Below are positions 43,474 through 53,733 of a DNA stretch of 64,000 nt, one piece after another. The notes beneath the pieces were generated by a model that did not search any database, had not been told where the DNA came from, and saw only the letters and a list, made by a program, of their open reading frames with translations. The DNA comes from Hanleya hanleyi (taxonomy: Eukaryota > Mollusca > Polyplacophora > Lepidopleurida > Hanleyidae), in NCBI GenBank assembly GCA_036873755.1, contig JAVTVY010017408.1, positions 1-64,000 of the forward strand, read 5' to 3'. The translations under genes were made by a program, and so were the position numbers. Within the stretch, counting starts at the first letter, position 1; each line of letters starts with the position of its first letter.

Positions 43474-43870
43474 TGAATACCATAACATGCCGTACATACT
43501 CTATATGTCTACATGCTGATCGTTGACGGCGTCAACGCCAGGTGGTGGTGGTAGTGATGGTGTGAGGATAATAAACGTGTATTACGCAATGTGCCTGTTG
43601 TTGTTGATGTCTCTTGGTTGTGTTTATTTTGAATGGGTCTGAGCATATTGATGCGATGAGAGGAAGTTTTCGAAGAGAACGTAGTTCTACATTGTGCACG
43701 AATGGACACGAACACACACACACTCGCGCAAAGCGGCTCATGAAAAACACGGATGTAAGATGAGGACACGGATGTAGAACCACAGTACCCGGATGGAAGA
43801 CGGAGGAACGATGGGGAAAACCCACTGGGAAACCCAGATGTTGACAAGATCCCGGATGTAAAATCCACTG

Positions 43871-43908
<38 letters not shown>

Positions 43909-43997
43909 GCGGCTCAGTCGTACGCCAGTACATCTCGGCCCTCGACTTGGGGATAGTTGAACTGAGTGTGCTAAAAATAGATCATGAGCTAGCGTGC

Positions 43998-44032
43998 TAT
44001 AAAAGGGAAGCGGCCTGGCCGTTTCTTCAGAC
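43998..44032 (+). promoter_or_regulatory. TATA box and initiator of the right type A copy
   Basis: TATAAAAG at 43,998-44,005, TTCAGAC initiator with A at 44,029, ATG at 44,051: the same 31/53-nt spacing as the type B gene. Confidence 0.75.
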
Positions 44033-44050
44033 ACTCTGTCAACCACCAAG

Positions 44051-44957
44051 ATGTTCACTTGCACAACTTGCCAGAAGCAGTTTACTCGTCTGCACGACTT
44101 GCACCGCCACAAGGCTTCCACCCACAACGATGCACGGTATACTTGTATAACCTGCGCACGGTCATTTAATCGGAAGGATCCTTTACTGTGCCACGAACGC
44201 TCATTCCACGAGGGCGCGACGGAATAATGTACGGATTGTGGTCAACTCTTCAAACGACGCAGTCAGTTAAGGCGGCATCAGCGTTTGATTCATGCCCCGT
44301 CTCTACGGTTTGGGCGACAACTTTCCACTGAAGAGGAGCCGCGGAAGGTCAGACCCAGTGAAGATGAGCCCGGGGAGACGAACGCCACTGGTGATGCGAT
44401 GACGGAGAGCCCGCCTATACCCACAGTTCAGAAGAGCCTGGATATCCAGCCGGACCCCACCGTTACGGTTTCGAGTCATACGCCTGACAACATCGAACAT
44501 TTTCTGGACGAGCCCATAAATGTTCCTAGCGATCTCTTACAGGACGCCCATCCAGTGAGTGACATCTATCGGCGCCATTGGTCCATGATACGGCAATGTT
44601 TCAACCGTCATCGCCCTATTCAAGATATCTACAATTTCCGACTGACCGACCTCGCCTGTCTACGTATCTACGTGGAAGCCATCTTCAACGACCAAACTAC
44701 GGTCTTCAAATTAAATCTGGCGTTTGGTTATGTGCTGCAGCATAAGTCCGATACTTTTACCCGAGCAGTAACATCCAGGTATTTGACCAACCGTTTACCA
44801 TCATTAATCGGGTGTCGCTAGAGACGATGCTGGAGAAACTGGACACCGTGGATCCCTTGGTATGGGCCCAACACCAACGCCCCAACACCAAGTGGACAGT
44901 GGAGAGGGTGACCAATGTTACGTTTTTCGTTACCAAGCTGACCGACCCCCTCGGCTG
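44051..44957 (+). pseudogene. Three-finger C2H2 protein, type A, broken right-arm copy
   Basis: Inverted partner of 40,324-41,244. A TAA at 44,225-44,227 truncates it just before the third finger, and a 13-nt deletion near 44,745, between short AAG repeats, shifts frame in the C-terminal domain. The promoter is intact while that of the left copy is mutated, so neither type A gene is complete together with its promoter. Confidence 0.85.
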
Positions 44958-45132
44958 AATGCGTCACCCGTGCACTGATGAATACCAGAACATGCCGTAC
45001 ATACTCTATATGTCTACATGCTGATCGTTGACTTGAGCTCAGTAAACACTTGTACCTAATGTGACGGTGCGTTAAATAATAAAACATGGTGTTTGATATT
45101 TCAATTTGTTTTGCTGTGAATATACTAAACAT

Positions 45133-45184
45133 GCCCAGGGCGGCTCCCCCAGCCGGGGTATGATGTAACATTGGGGATAATAAA
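45133..45184 (+). ncRNA. Conserved 3' stem-loop and AATAAA, Element 3 right
   Basis: GCCCAGGGC / GCCGGGGT around GGCTCCCCCA at 45,133-45,160, with AATAAA at 45,179-45,184. One base differs from the left arm in the 3' strand and gives a weaker pair. Confidence 0.55.
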
Positions 45185-45214
45185 TTGTATGAACATTGCT
45201 GAACTTGTTATGGC

Positions 45215-46075
45215 TATGGTACAATACAGGACAGATATGGTATAATACAGCACAGATTTGTTATAATACAGGACATATACTGTATAATACAGGACAGATT
45301 TGATATAATACAGAACATATATTGTATAATACAGCACAGATTTGGTATAATACAGGACAGATACTGTATAATACAGCACAAATTTGGTATAATACAGAAC
45401 ATATATTGTATAACACAGGACAGATATTGCATAATACAGCACAGATATGGAATAATTCAGGACAGATATGGTATAATACAGCACAGATATGGTATAATAG
45501 AGGGCAAATATTGTATAATACAGCACAGACTTGGTATAATACAGGACATATATGGTACAATACAGGACAGATATGGTATAATGCAGCACAGATATGGTAT
45601 AATAGAGGAGAAATATTGTATAATACAGAGCAGATATGGTATAATACAGGACATATATGGTACAATACAGGACAGATACTGTATAATACAGGACAGATTT
45701 GGTATAATACAGAACATATATTGCAGAATACTGGACAGATATTGTATAATACAGGACAGATATTGTATAATACAGCACAGATGGTATAACACAGGACAGA
45801 TATTGTATAATACAGCACAGATTTGGTATAATACAGCACAGATTTGGTATAATACAGGACAGATACTGTATAATACAGGGCAGATTTGGTATAATACAGG
45901 ACATATATGGTATAATAGAGGACAAATATGGTACAATACAGGACAGATTTGGTATAATACAGGACAGATATTGTATAACATAGGACAGGTATGGTATAAT
46001 ACAGGACATATAGGGTATAATGCAGGACAGATGTGGTATAACACAACAAAGATATGGTATAATGCGTGACAGATA
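45215..46075. repeat. 21-bp minisatellite, right arm
   Basis: About 41 inverted copies of the same unit, a single block. The entry and exit sequences match the left arm. Confidence 0.95.
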
Positions 46076-46079
46076 TGGA

Positions 46080-46640
46080 TCGTCCATCAAATACCTTCCT
46101 TCACTACCCCAAAATGCCCACTTTCGCTACTACTCCTACTGATGAAGTCACCGATGGCCTCAGAGATGACGCGAACATCCCTCAAATCTGGATGTACACC
46201 CCGAGACTACAAGATAACACCTCCCACGACACAATCGGACCAAGGATGGTCCATCTCGACACCAAATACCTTCCTGCACTGCCCCAAAATGGACACTTGA
46301 CTTACAACAACCAACTGCGCATGCGCAGATTGACGCGACTTGCATTTTAAAAACACGCCATTCTGGCTCTACCCCACACAAGCTTCACTTTGACACCTTC
46401 CGCGACCCATTCGGACCCATAGCGGTCCATCTTTACCCCAATCACACACCCACATACTCCCAAAATGCCTGCTTTCTATACGACGGGCCAGACTGCGCAT
46501 GCGCAGAATATTGAAAACGGACGAACTATTAGTCCAGTCGGATGCTCCTCCACGAGAGCTTCAAAATAAGACCTCATACGACACCATAGGATCATTAGGG
46601 GCTCACCTAGACCTCAAAACGTCAACCCCGTATGGGCCTA
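46080..46640 (-). repeat. Element 3 TIR units of the 150-bp family, right
   Basis: Inverted partner of 37,713-38,270, with CTGCGCATGCGCAG cores at 46,315 and 46,493. Confidence 0.8.
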
Positions 46641-46689
46641 TACCCCATAGCCATGCAGTATAGGCCTATGGGCTTACCCAGGCCTCGGT

Positions 46690-47440
46690 GAACTTTTTCC
46701 AAAAATGTCACCGTTTCGCTTCGAACCCCTTCCCATCGTGTTCTAAATGACGAGACGTGAAAAACAAATCCAAACAACCCATATCACAATGAACGTATGT
46801 GAATTTCCCAGGTTGAACCTATACTCCCATATAGCCAGTATGGAGCTATATGGGCCTATCCACACCTACCCGGTACTTTTCCAAAAATTTCACCGATTCG
46901 CTCCGGGCCCCTCCCATTGTGTTTTTCTCGGCGAGACGAGAAAAACCAGTATGAGCCAGTATGAGCCTATATACAGACCTCGGTGACTTTTCCCAAAAAT
47001 TTCACCGATTCGCTCCGGGACCCCTCCCATTGTGTTTTTCTCGGCGAGACGAGAAAAACGAGACCCCACAACCCATAGTAACACCCACAAAAAAAATTTG
47101 ACCACCCCTCCCCCATATAGCCAGTATGAGCCTATATACAGACCTCGGTGACTTTTCCCCAGAATTTCACCGATTCGCTCCGAAACCCTTCCCATTGTCA
47201 TTTTCTTGGCGAGACGAGAAAAACGAGACCCCACAACCCATAGCAAAGTCCACAAAAAAATTTGACCACCCCTCCCCCCATATAGCCAGTATGAGCCTAT
47301 ATACAGACCTCGGTGACTTTTCCCAAAAATTTCACCGATTCGCTCCGGGACCCCTCCCATTGTGTTTTTCTCGGCGAGACGAGAAAAACGAGACCCCACA
47401 ACCCATAGTAAAGCAAACGAAAAAAATTGACCATCTCAAT
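46690..47440 (-). repeat. Element 3 outer-arm repeats, right
   Basis: At least four units, with CACCGATTCGCTCCG at about 46,889, 47,003, 47,167 and 47,335. The full unit is about 165 bp; one unit is shortened to 114 bp. Short frames of 70-170 codons through it are repeat shadows. Confidence 0.85.
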
Positions 47441-47479
47441 ACCCCATACAGGCATTTTCCCTTATATTGTATAATACAG

Positions 47480-47865
47480 ACCCTATTGTAGGGGTGAAGT
47501 CCGTGTTCCGCTTTTTATATTTTCGGAAAAAAATCCTAATTTTACATGCACCCACCCCATTGACTTGATAGGCAGGCCCCGATAAGGCCGGGGACCGATA
47601 TTAGCCCTTTTGGCTAGAGTTGATAGGGGTTTTCCCCTATTTTAGGGTCAAAGTCCGTGTTTCGCTTTTTATATTTTCGGGAAAAAATCCTAATTTTACA
47701 TGCACCCACCCATGACTGAATGGCCCTCGAGGAGCGCTTCACTTTGACACCTCACTCGACCCATTCGGTCCACTAGGGACCCACCCCGGTCACAGAACGT
47801 CTATTCCCACACTCTTTTTAGGCATTCCCCGTATACATTAACATTGGAAGTCACTTGGTTGACAT
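47480..47865 (-). repeat. Outer repeats of Element 3 related to 26.3 kb
   Basis: Two copies of a block with AAAAAATCCTAATTTTACATG-type sequence and GCACCCACCC (about 47,530 and 47,685), then a 150-bp-family unit (TTCACTTTGACACCTCACTC, 47,738) and the GCATTCCCCGT...ACATTGGAAGTCACT motif (47,822-47,854) also present at both ends of Element 2. Confidence 0.7.
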
Positions 47866-48107
47866 GGGACTACTTTCTGTCCGCGGAAGTGACGGCATCA
47901 CCACCAGACCGCGGAGGAATACAAGGGTTAAAGGTTGCCGGAACTACTTTTGATCTCCACGTGACCTTGAGCTGGTGGCGCCCCCTGGCGCCACAGGGCC
48001 ACAGAGGTGAAAGACGATGTGGCGCCCCTGTACTTTAACCTGGAAAAAAAGGAACCAAGAGTTACCTCCCTGGAAAACAGGCCTTGAAACGCACTTATAC
48101 TACTACT

Positions 48108-48502
48108 ACTGTGGCTTCATGACTTCGCATCGTGGAAAGTAGGCATCCATCGTGGTTTGCTGTTTTCATTTTGCATCGTGAATTGACGACTTCGTACGAC
48201 CGTGACCAGTGTTATATACAAAACAATATAGCGATGTTCCTTCTCGGCCATCGCACCATACAAGCAGAACCATCTGGGGCATCTATGAAGAAGGGGACAA
48301 TATTTTCATACAAGGATATCTGGGGCAGTTTTTGTACCATCGATTCTGATTCAAAATGCATTCTTTTGTAGGCGCCTATTTAAGGACGGAATTAAGCCAT
48401 ATTTCGCATATTTTCATACATTCTTTGTTTCACTTCAGATGGTTTTTCGATGTACATGTGGTAGGCTTTCCGGCAATGTTGGTAATGATGGTCAAATGCA
48501 AC
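48108..48502. other. No gene recognised
   Basis: Short stretch between the presumed end of Element 3 and the Ty3 LTR. Small frames here have no motif. Confidence 0.45.
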
Positions 48503-48779
48503 TGTTACACCCAGGATCTGGAAACTACAGAATTGCCCCATGAAATAAACACAAACACTCGCTTCAGTTCAGAGTTTCCGACAAAGCGAGGTCACCAGCA
48601 AGGTCACCGGGGCGAACTCTAAATGACGTCACTAAAATCTATTACGGACACGGTCTTTCCGAAATGTATCACGGCATCAGCTGACTAGCATACAGTTGCC
48701 TAGAATACAATTGACTAGAATGGACAGGTCATTAGAATGAAATGAAAAATATGGGGGGTCCATTATCTATCAGGTTACA
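48503..48779 (-). repeat. 3' LTR with internal deletion
   Basis: 277 bp, compared with about 1,146 bp for the 5' LTR. It matches the two ends of the 5' LTR and lacks about 870 bp between two GGGGCGAAC words. Confidence 0.9.
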
Positions 48780-48780
48780 C

Positions 48781-48792
48781 TCTCCCCCACTG
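48781..48792 (-). promoter_or_regulatory. Polypurine tract of the Ty3 element
   Basis: AGTGGGGGAGA on the minus strand, directly before the 3' LTR start (TGTAACC). Confidence 0.75.
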
Positions 48793-49479
48793 GAATAAAT
48801 GTCGTCTCGACATTTCAAGAACAGAATAAAATGTCTTATTTCCCACGAGTGTTACACGAGTCACTGTTCACATGTCTTGTGTCCTGTCCAGACGCCACGG
48901 ATTAATCCGGTTCACGAACTAAAAGTTCTACATGGGTGATCAAGCCACACAGTCGACGTTCGTCACTGTACTCTCACGGTTCACTTTGTCTGGCGCACAA
49001 CACAATTTGGGTTAAACCCTCACAACAGTAATACTCAAAAGTGTTATCGCTCGAAAACTGAAAAACACTTACTAGAATGCCACGAGTCCATATAGCTCTT
49101 TCACTAAAGACTCACAGCTACATGTTAAAGTTAATTCACAGTCAATACAGTACATTTGCGGTTCATTCGGGGTAGTATCACACCCACACTAGGCGTGGTC
49201 GGTAAAGTTTACCCACATCATGATATCCGACATGATTTCCACAAATGTTTGAGTTTACTTCAAACACATACTCCGATGCCTTTCCTGGGCATAAGTCAGT
49301 CTCCTTGGGGGCCGGCGAACTCGCGCCGCGTGCCTTTGTTCAACCTCAGGGGCCCAACGATATCTGCTGATGCATCAGAACTGTTATCTTCTTGACATTC
49401 TGGCTCCAATCTAGATACATCTGGCAGCATTTCATTCCGGCACTGCTGGACTGTTTCCATCGGTTGGAATTCCGGTACT
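48793..49479. other. Ty3 3' untranslated region
   Basis: Between the polypurine tract and the end of the integrase frames. No open frame of interest. Confidence 0.6.
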
Positions 49480-50105
49480 TCAAGATTCAGCTGATGAGGT
49501 GTACGAACTGGAGACTGCAGACATACCTGGGACTGCGGATGTACCTGAGACTGTGGACATACCCGAGAAGGCGTCTCTAGGAACCATCACGAAGAGATCC
49601 TGGTCATCGCCATCTGAACTTGTCGACTCCGAGTCGGAGATGAATGGTCTGCATTTCGGATCACAGCCTGTATGACGAGACTTGACATTTCTCCTTTTCG
49701 TTGGCGGAGGCCTGGATACTGGAAGACCATCACAGGGGAAAAGTAGGTTTCGATGGAGCACTCGTAGGGGTCCACACCCGTATTCTGCCTCAACTTCATA
49801 CACAGGTGAGTCTCTCCCCATGCGACGGACAACACGATGTATCGTCTGTTCCCAGTCCCTCGTCTAGGTGTCAAATTTCGTACCAGAATGCGATCTCCGG
49901 GTAGAAGAGTGGTGGCATGAACCCTTTTGTCATAAAGAGCATTGGATTTGGTAGATTTCTTATCTGCTCTCTCATTAGCAATAGTATATGCCTTATGCAT
50001 GCATCTGCGCCACTTCTCAACATAATGCTCATGACTGATCTGGTTTGGTTTAGGATTGACGCCGAATAACAAGTCAACAGGGAGCCTCGGTGATCGCCCG
50101 TACAT
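49480..50105 (-). pseudogene. pol: Ty3 integrase C-terminal region
   Basis: The frame 50,105-49,587 starts with [15 protein letters not shown], the typical segment after the integrase core, and includes LLPGDRILVRNL, the GPY/F-like basic region. A second frame (49,821-49,480) carries the tail (VYEVEAEYG...VLHRNLLFP), so there is a frameshift near 49,830-49,860 and another near 50,100 joining it to the core. Confidence 0.85.
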
Positions 50106-51227
50106 CAGACAGGAAGGGAACCACCTTGTTTAGATGATCCTTCCAGTTGGATTTCTCCTGTTCGGTGAGCGTCTTCAACATGTTGATAAGCGTTCTGTTG
50201 AAGCGCTCAACCTGTCCATTCCCCTGAGGATGGTATGGGGTCGTGCGACTTTGTGCTATATTACAATATTTCTCAAGTCGGTGGAAGAACTGGTTTTCAA
50301 ACTCCTTCCCCTGGTCATGGTGCAGACGGGTAGGAAAACCATTGAACACCTTATCTGCTGCTGCTCTCGCAGATTTTGTTGTTGTTGTTGCATACGCCTG
50401 CGCAAAGCGCATGAAATGATCTACTACCACCAAAATGTATTCGTACCCACCGCTACACTTATCAATGTGCATAAAGTCAATGGACACCAACTCCATAGGT
50501 GATGGGGGTAATGATGGGCTCTAATGGTACTCTGGTGAATACATGGGGTTTCTTATCTTTGATGCACCCACACGTCTTTGTGACGTACTGCTCAATGTCA
50601 TTATACATGTGTGGCCAGAAGAAACGTTCTCTAGCTAAATGTGCGACTCTCTCGACTCCGAGGTGGCCCATTTCGTTGTGCAGTCCCTGCAAAATGACAC
50701 CACGATACTTCTGGGGTACCAATAACTGTTCACGCACTTGACCACCTGGCAACATAGTTTTCCTGAACATGACCCTGTCCTTAGTGGTGAACCTTTCCCA
50801 CTGTCGACTAAGACTAGGATGCAACTTGTCAGATCGCTTAGGTCGTCGACCTGCTTTGAACAATTTACAAAGTTTGCCGATCTTGCTCCTGGCTCACTCC
50901 TAACTCCTCTTGGGTAAATGGACTCACAACAGACTGTCCTTCGGTGCTATCCTGAGGTAGACTCGCCGGGTTACTAGATATTGCTGACACCCATACCGTT
51001 TCACTCTCTTGCTGAGCATGAATAGCAGTCATGGTGGCACTGTTGACTTCCTGAGAAATTTCCTCAGTACAGTCTTGGAGAAGCTTGTCAACATCAAGCG
51101 GCATCCGTGAAAGGCCGTCGGCATCACCATTTGATTTGCCGGGCCTATGCTTAATCACAAATTTGAAATCGGATAATTCCGCAATCCATCTGAGCCTGGT
51201 GGCGTCGAGCATTGCCGATGACAACAA
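50074..51227 (-). pseudogene. pol: Ty3 RNase H end, integrase HHCC and catalytic core
   Basis: 51,227-50,865 carries the end of RNase H (IKHRPGKSNGDADGLSRMP). An 8-bp deletion between GATC repeats near 50,883 shifts frame. 50,863-50,477 has the zinc-binding HHCC region (LHNEMGH...CGC). A further shift near 50,500 leads to 50,496-50,074 with the DDE core: D in SIDFMH, D in [10 protein letters not shown] and E in [10 protein letters not shown]. All three acidic residues are present. Confidence 0.9.
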
Positions 51228-51326
51228 ATACGTTAGTGGATTGTTATCCGTTAGAACAGTGAATGGTGGGGAGTAGTAGAGGTAATCTCGAAATCGATCT
51301 GTTATTGCCCACTTAAGAGCTAGAAA

Positions 51327-53270
51327 CTACTTTTCCCGAATGTAGATGATATTTTTTTCAGCTCCAGTCAGGGTCCGTGATGCATAGGAAACTACCTTTG
51401 GCGTTCCATCTCCCTGCTGTTGGTATAATATGGCGCCCAATCCATCCCTCGACGCGTCTGTGTGGATGATGAATGGCAAGGAGAAGTCTGGATATGCCAT
51501 TACAGGTGCCTCTGACAGAACACCCACCAGCTCATCCAGAACCATCTGGTGAGTATCGGCCCACTCAAGTGTCTGGCTGGATGAAACTTGGCCCCTCTTC
51601 CTTGCGGCAACGTGTTTGACTTTCCGTGACGAAGCTCTCGGAACATCCTTGGACTTCAGAAGATCATAGAGCGATTTTGCCCTTCTCGAAAAATCAGGTA
51701 TGTAGCGTCCGAAATAGCCAATGAATCCGAGCAGCTTACGGAGATTACCTACAGTGGCGGGTCGTTTAGATTTCAGTTGCTGAACTGCCTCTATATCGGC
51801 TGAATCCATATGTATACCCGGAGCTGACACAATATGTCCAAGATAACGCACCTGTTTCTGGAATATGTTGCATTTACTTGGCTTCAATTTCATGCCATGG
51901 AGAACCTTTCGCATATTCTCCACATGTTCCTCAAATGTTTTGCTGTAAACGATAATATCGTCTAGATGTGGCAGACATATGTTGTCACGTAGTCCATCTA
52001 AACAGTTCTCCATGCAACGCTGGAATACTCCCGGTGCATTTGTCAATCCGAATGGCATTCTCACCCATTCATGGAGCCCTCCGGGTGTTCTGAATGCTGT
52101 GTAATGACGAGAGTCTCCTGCTACAGAGCCTTGACGGTAGGCCTTGCCTTGATCTACAACTAAGAACCAAGCGTTCCCACCTAAACTCTCAAGAGAATCT
52201 TGGATTCTGGGCAGCGGTTGCCTGTCGGGCACGGTTTTGCTATTCAGCTGTCTGTAACCAATGCAAAGACGGAGATTTCCATCCTTCTTTCGGACGCAAA
52301 CCATTGGGGATGAGTAAGATGAGGCGGACTTCCGTATCCAGCCACGGCGGATCAGGTCAGCGAGATAATCTTTTACCTCGGTCAGCAGGTGTCTTGATAT
52401 AGACGTGTAGTTCCGTTGCACAGGAATTTGATCCGTCAGGTTCAGGTGCATCTGCAGATCCTCAATACACCCAACATCATCACTGTTCGGCGAGAAAGCT
52501 CCTCGTTCTTCTTTCAACATCTGCCAAACAGTTCTCTTCTGTGATGAAGTTAGCTCTGAATCATCCAGATTCAGTGGAGGTTCCCAGGCCTGTTCCTCAT
52601 CTGGGACACCATCAGTTGCAGATCCATCTGTCGATGGCACCTCACTCTCTGGTTGAACTGACTGAACAGACAATGGCATAACAGATTTGACTGGATACAG
52701 TATTCCAAGTTCAGTTCTACCAGGCAGAACTAAATCATGCTCTGTGGTGTTGCTCACGTTCACTGCAACTCGACTGATAGTGCCCCTATGTAAGGTGACC
52801 AAGGTTTCACTAATTTCAATACCATCTGGCCAATTCGCCTCTAAGCTGGGCTCCATCACTGCAGCTGTAGGTGAGTCAATTGGGCCAGTATGAGCTATAC
52901 ATTTCAGAGCAATAGATGAACGACGGGGAACCGTGACTTGGTTATGTCGAACCCTAATGTTACATATTTCACCAGTTCCCGCCTCTTGAACCAGTTTCAC
53001 AGCAGCCTTGGCCTTGTTTCGTTCAACTCCTGTGATAGACGAAACTATATCTTCTGAAGCAGCCTTCAATCCATTGATATTGGACTGTGCGTCATCAAAC
53101 TCAGACAGGTAACGCTCTATGACATTATAGCCAATTATAATGTGAGTCATACCTTCTACACTGGTAACTATAATCGGAACCTTCAGTTCTCTCTGGTTAT
53201 TGCCTGTAACTGTCTTAAATGTCACCTCAACCCAACCCTCGAATGGAATATTGGAACCATTCGCAGTCAC
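51327..53270 (-). pseudogene. pol: Ty3 protease end, reverse transcriptase and RNase H
   Basis: 647 open codons. Residues 1-55 are the second half of the protease ([12 protein letters not shown]). RT spans about 280-480: VVDQGKAY (catalytic Asp 373), [12 protein letters not shown], and the catalytic box reads HLDD (435-438) in place of [15 protein letters not shown] has Gly 338 where Asp is usual. RNase H begins at about 568 ([15 protein letters not shown]). The frame ends at a single stop after [10 protein letters not shown]; the same frame resumes with FLALKWAI, so one point mutation separates the two parts. Two unusual residues in RT plus the stop suggest inactivity. Confidence 0.9.
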
Positions 53271-53274
53271 AATG

Positions 53275-53707
53275 GACAGATCCCATTACCTAGTAGCTCA
53301 GATATGGGCTTTAACTCTAAGTCAGGTAAATTATCATTTAACCACCACATTATGCAAACCTGGGTGCCAGTGTCCCATAATACATCAACCTGGACACCCT
53401 CAAGTTCACAACTCATGACACACTGATTACCTACAAGATTTGTGAGTTTATTTCGGTCTGGCGGTGACAGTTCGCAGACCGTACCTTTCAATGAGTTAAT
53501 GTCTCCATTAGTTTTGTTGTCTTGGGCTGCCTCAATGTTAAGAATGGCTGAACAAATCTGCTTGTGTTCAGCCCAGTGACTTTGCTGACATTCTTTTGAA
53601 CAATATGTTGCAACATGGCATTTAGAACAGTTCAAAATCTTAACTTTATTTGAAAACTGTCTGTATACTAAACACATATCATCAAGCGCCTCACTGCTAC
53701 TGGCCAC
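53275..53707 (-). pseudogene. Ty3 Gag-Pol segment: MYND-like zinc finger plus protease start
   Basis: Residues about 13-52 show the Cys/His pattern of a MYND finger (C-SKCHVATYCSKECQ...H..H...C), and residues 107-118 the aspartic protease site VDVLWDTGTQVC (active-site DTG). The frame leaves register near 53,280, just before the rest of the protease in 51,327-53,270. A MYND-like finger between Gag and protease is unusual; some invertebrate Ty3 elements may have it, from memory. Confidence 0.8.
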
Positions 53708-53733
53708 TGCTTGCGCCTCAGCAGCAGCCGTCT

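Larger units (their letters stand above)
37140..48107. mobile_element. Element 3: giant palindromic element with C2H2 genes
   Basis: The whole interval folds about a centre near 42,140. Paired blocks: 37,200-37,680 / 46,690-47,440 (165-bp repeats), 37,713-38,270 / 46,080-46,630 (150-bp family units), 38,270-40,055 / 45,215-46,075 (21-bp minisatellite), zinc-finger type A 40,324-41,244 / 44,051-44,957, type B 41,812-42,066 / 42,559-43,473, and a central palindrome 42,073-42,206. The right side runs on through more repeats (47,480-47,860) to a possible terminus CTACTACTACT near 48,107, which resembles the Element 1 end. The left end is truncated or masked. No ATPase gene is present. Confidence 0.75.

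Noticed and set aside
41168..44127. Frames of 75-203 codons antisense to the C2H2 genes and through the AC microsatellite
   Set aside because: They are shadows of the real genes and of the promoter repeats, and they break in the opposite arm.
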